From JAEZVV01 sp036652035 (GTDB lineage: Bacteria; Pseudomonadota; Gammaproteobacteria; Burkholderiales; Burkholderiaceae_F), in contig JAVVWR010000025.1 of NCBI GenBank assembly GCA_036652035.1, positions 1-38,407 on the forward strand: DNA of 38,407 nt. Reading direction: 5' to 3'. This document shows, piece by piece, positions 38,365 through 38,407 of this stretch (position 1 is its first letter; each line of letters starts with the position of its first letter). The translations under genes and the position numbers were made by a program. The notes below the pieces were generated by a model that saw nothing but the letters and a program-made list of their open reading frames with translations, did no database searches and was not told where the DNA came from.

Positions 38365-38407
38365 TCAGCGCGCCGCGGCCTCGCGCAGCTTGTCCTTCTT
38401 GCTTTTG
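38365..38407 (-). CDS. C-terminal end of a gene running off the window
   Basis: The minus-strand frame entering at 38407 reads KSKKDKLREAAAR then TGA at 38365-38367. The basic, Ala-rich tail looks like a protein C-terminus, and its stop lies 30 bp beyond the IS duplication. Too short to identify. A chance open frame cannot be excluded. Confidence 0.4.
   Translation of the reverse strand, partial: KSKKDKLREAAAR

Overview
The window reads as chromosomal DNA of a high-GC betaproteobacterium, most likely Burkholderiales. This is inferred from the GC-rich codon use, a phasin (polyhydroxyalkanoate storage), an orphan Bug/TctC-type solute-binding protein, a YggX/ArgA pair, and an Aat-Bpt N-degron pair. 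It is a draft scaffold: 100 Ns at 2748-2847 are flanked by an identical 55-bp sequence, which looks like an unmerged contig overlap rather than missing DNA.

Layout. 1-2.5 kb: AEC-family carrier (minus), divergent from a lysophospholipid acyltransferase and rpiA. 2.5-3.8 kb: a NuoE-like fragment across the gap, then gene-poor DNA with a perfect 18-bp CRP/FNR-type palindrome. 3.8-10.6 kb: a glutaredoxin-CcdA fusion, then argA-yggX (minus) divergent from the helicase gene hrpA. 10.7-12.6 kb: a YbaN-like membrane protein, a secreted NUC1-type nuclease, and an exbD/tolR remnant in gene-poor DNA. 12.6-17.0 kb: a tight co-directional run of five genes (beta-propeller, polysaccharide deacetylase, fatty acid hydroxylase/sterol desaturase, EI24 membrane protein, molybdopterin-binding protein). 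17.1-17.7 kb: phasin. 18.1-23.0 kb: EamA exporter, nitroreductase, D-malate/tartrate dehydrogenase, DcuC carrier and peptidase E, suggesting use of C4-dicarboxylates and acidic dipeptides. 23.4-25.6 kb: Bug protein and a PBP7-like endopeptidase.

25.6-30.8 kb: an IclR regulator divergent from lutA-lutB (no lutC beside them), convergent with a NarI-HdrD fusion protein that probably passes electrons to quinone. 30.9-35.5 kb: a minus-strand operon NUDIX-aat-bpt-pyrD-tas-thpR, several genes overlapping by 4 bp or nearly abutting. Aat and Bpt together add leucine or phenylalanine to basic and acidic N-termini and so make N-degrons.

35.7-38.4 kb: an initiator tRNA-fMet with its promoter and terminator, a hairpin-rich stretch, a small Cys-rich protein gene, and a decayed IS4-family element. 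The IS has a 9-bp target duplication. Removing the IS and one duplication copy rebuilds an intrinsic terminator (CCCTCC-ATC-GGAGGG followed by a T run), so the IS landed inside the terminator of the small gene. Each end of the IS carries its own inward-facing intrinsic terminator. I did not find a clearly new defence or mobile system. The most noteworthy points are the terminator-targeted IS, the apparently artefactual gap over a truncated NuoE-like gene, lutAB without lutC, and the hairpin-rich stretch at 36.2-36.6 kb.
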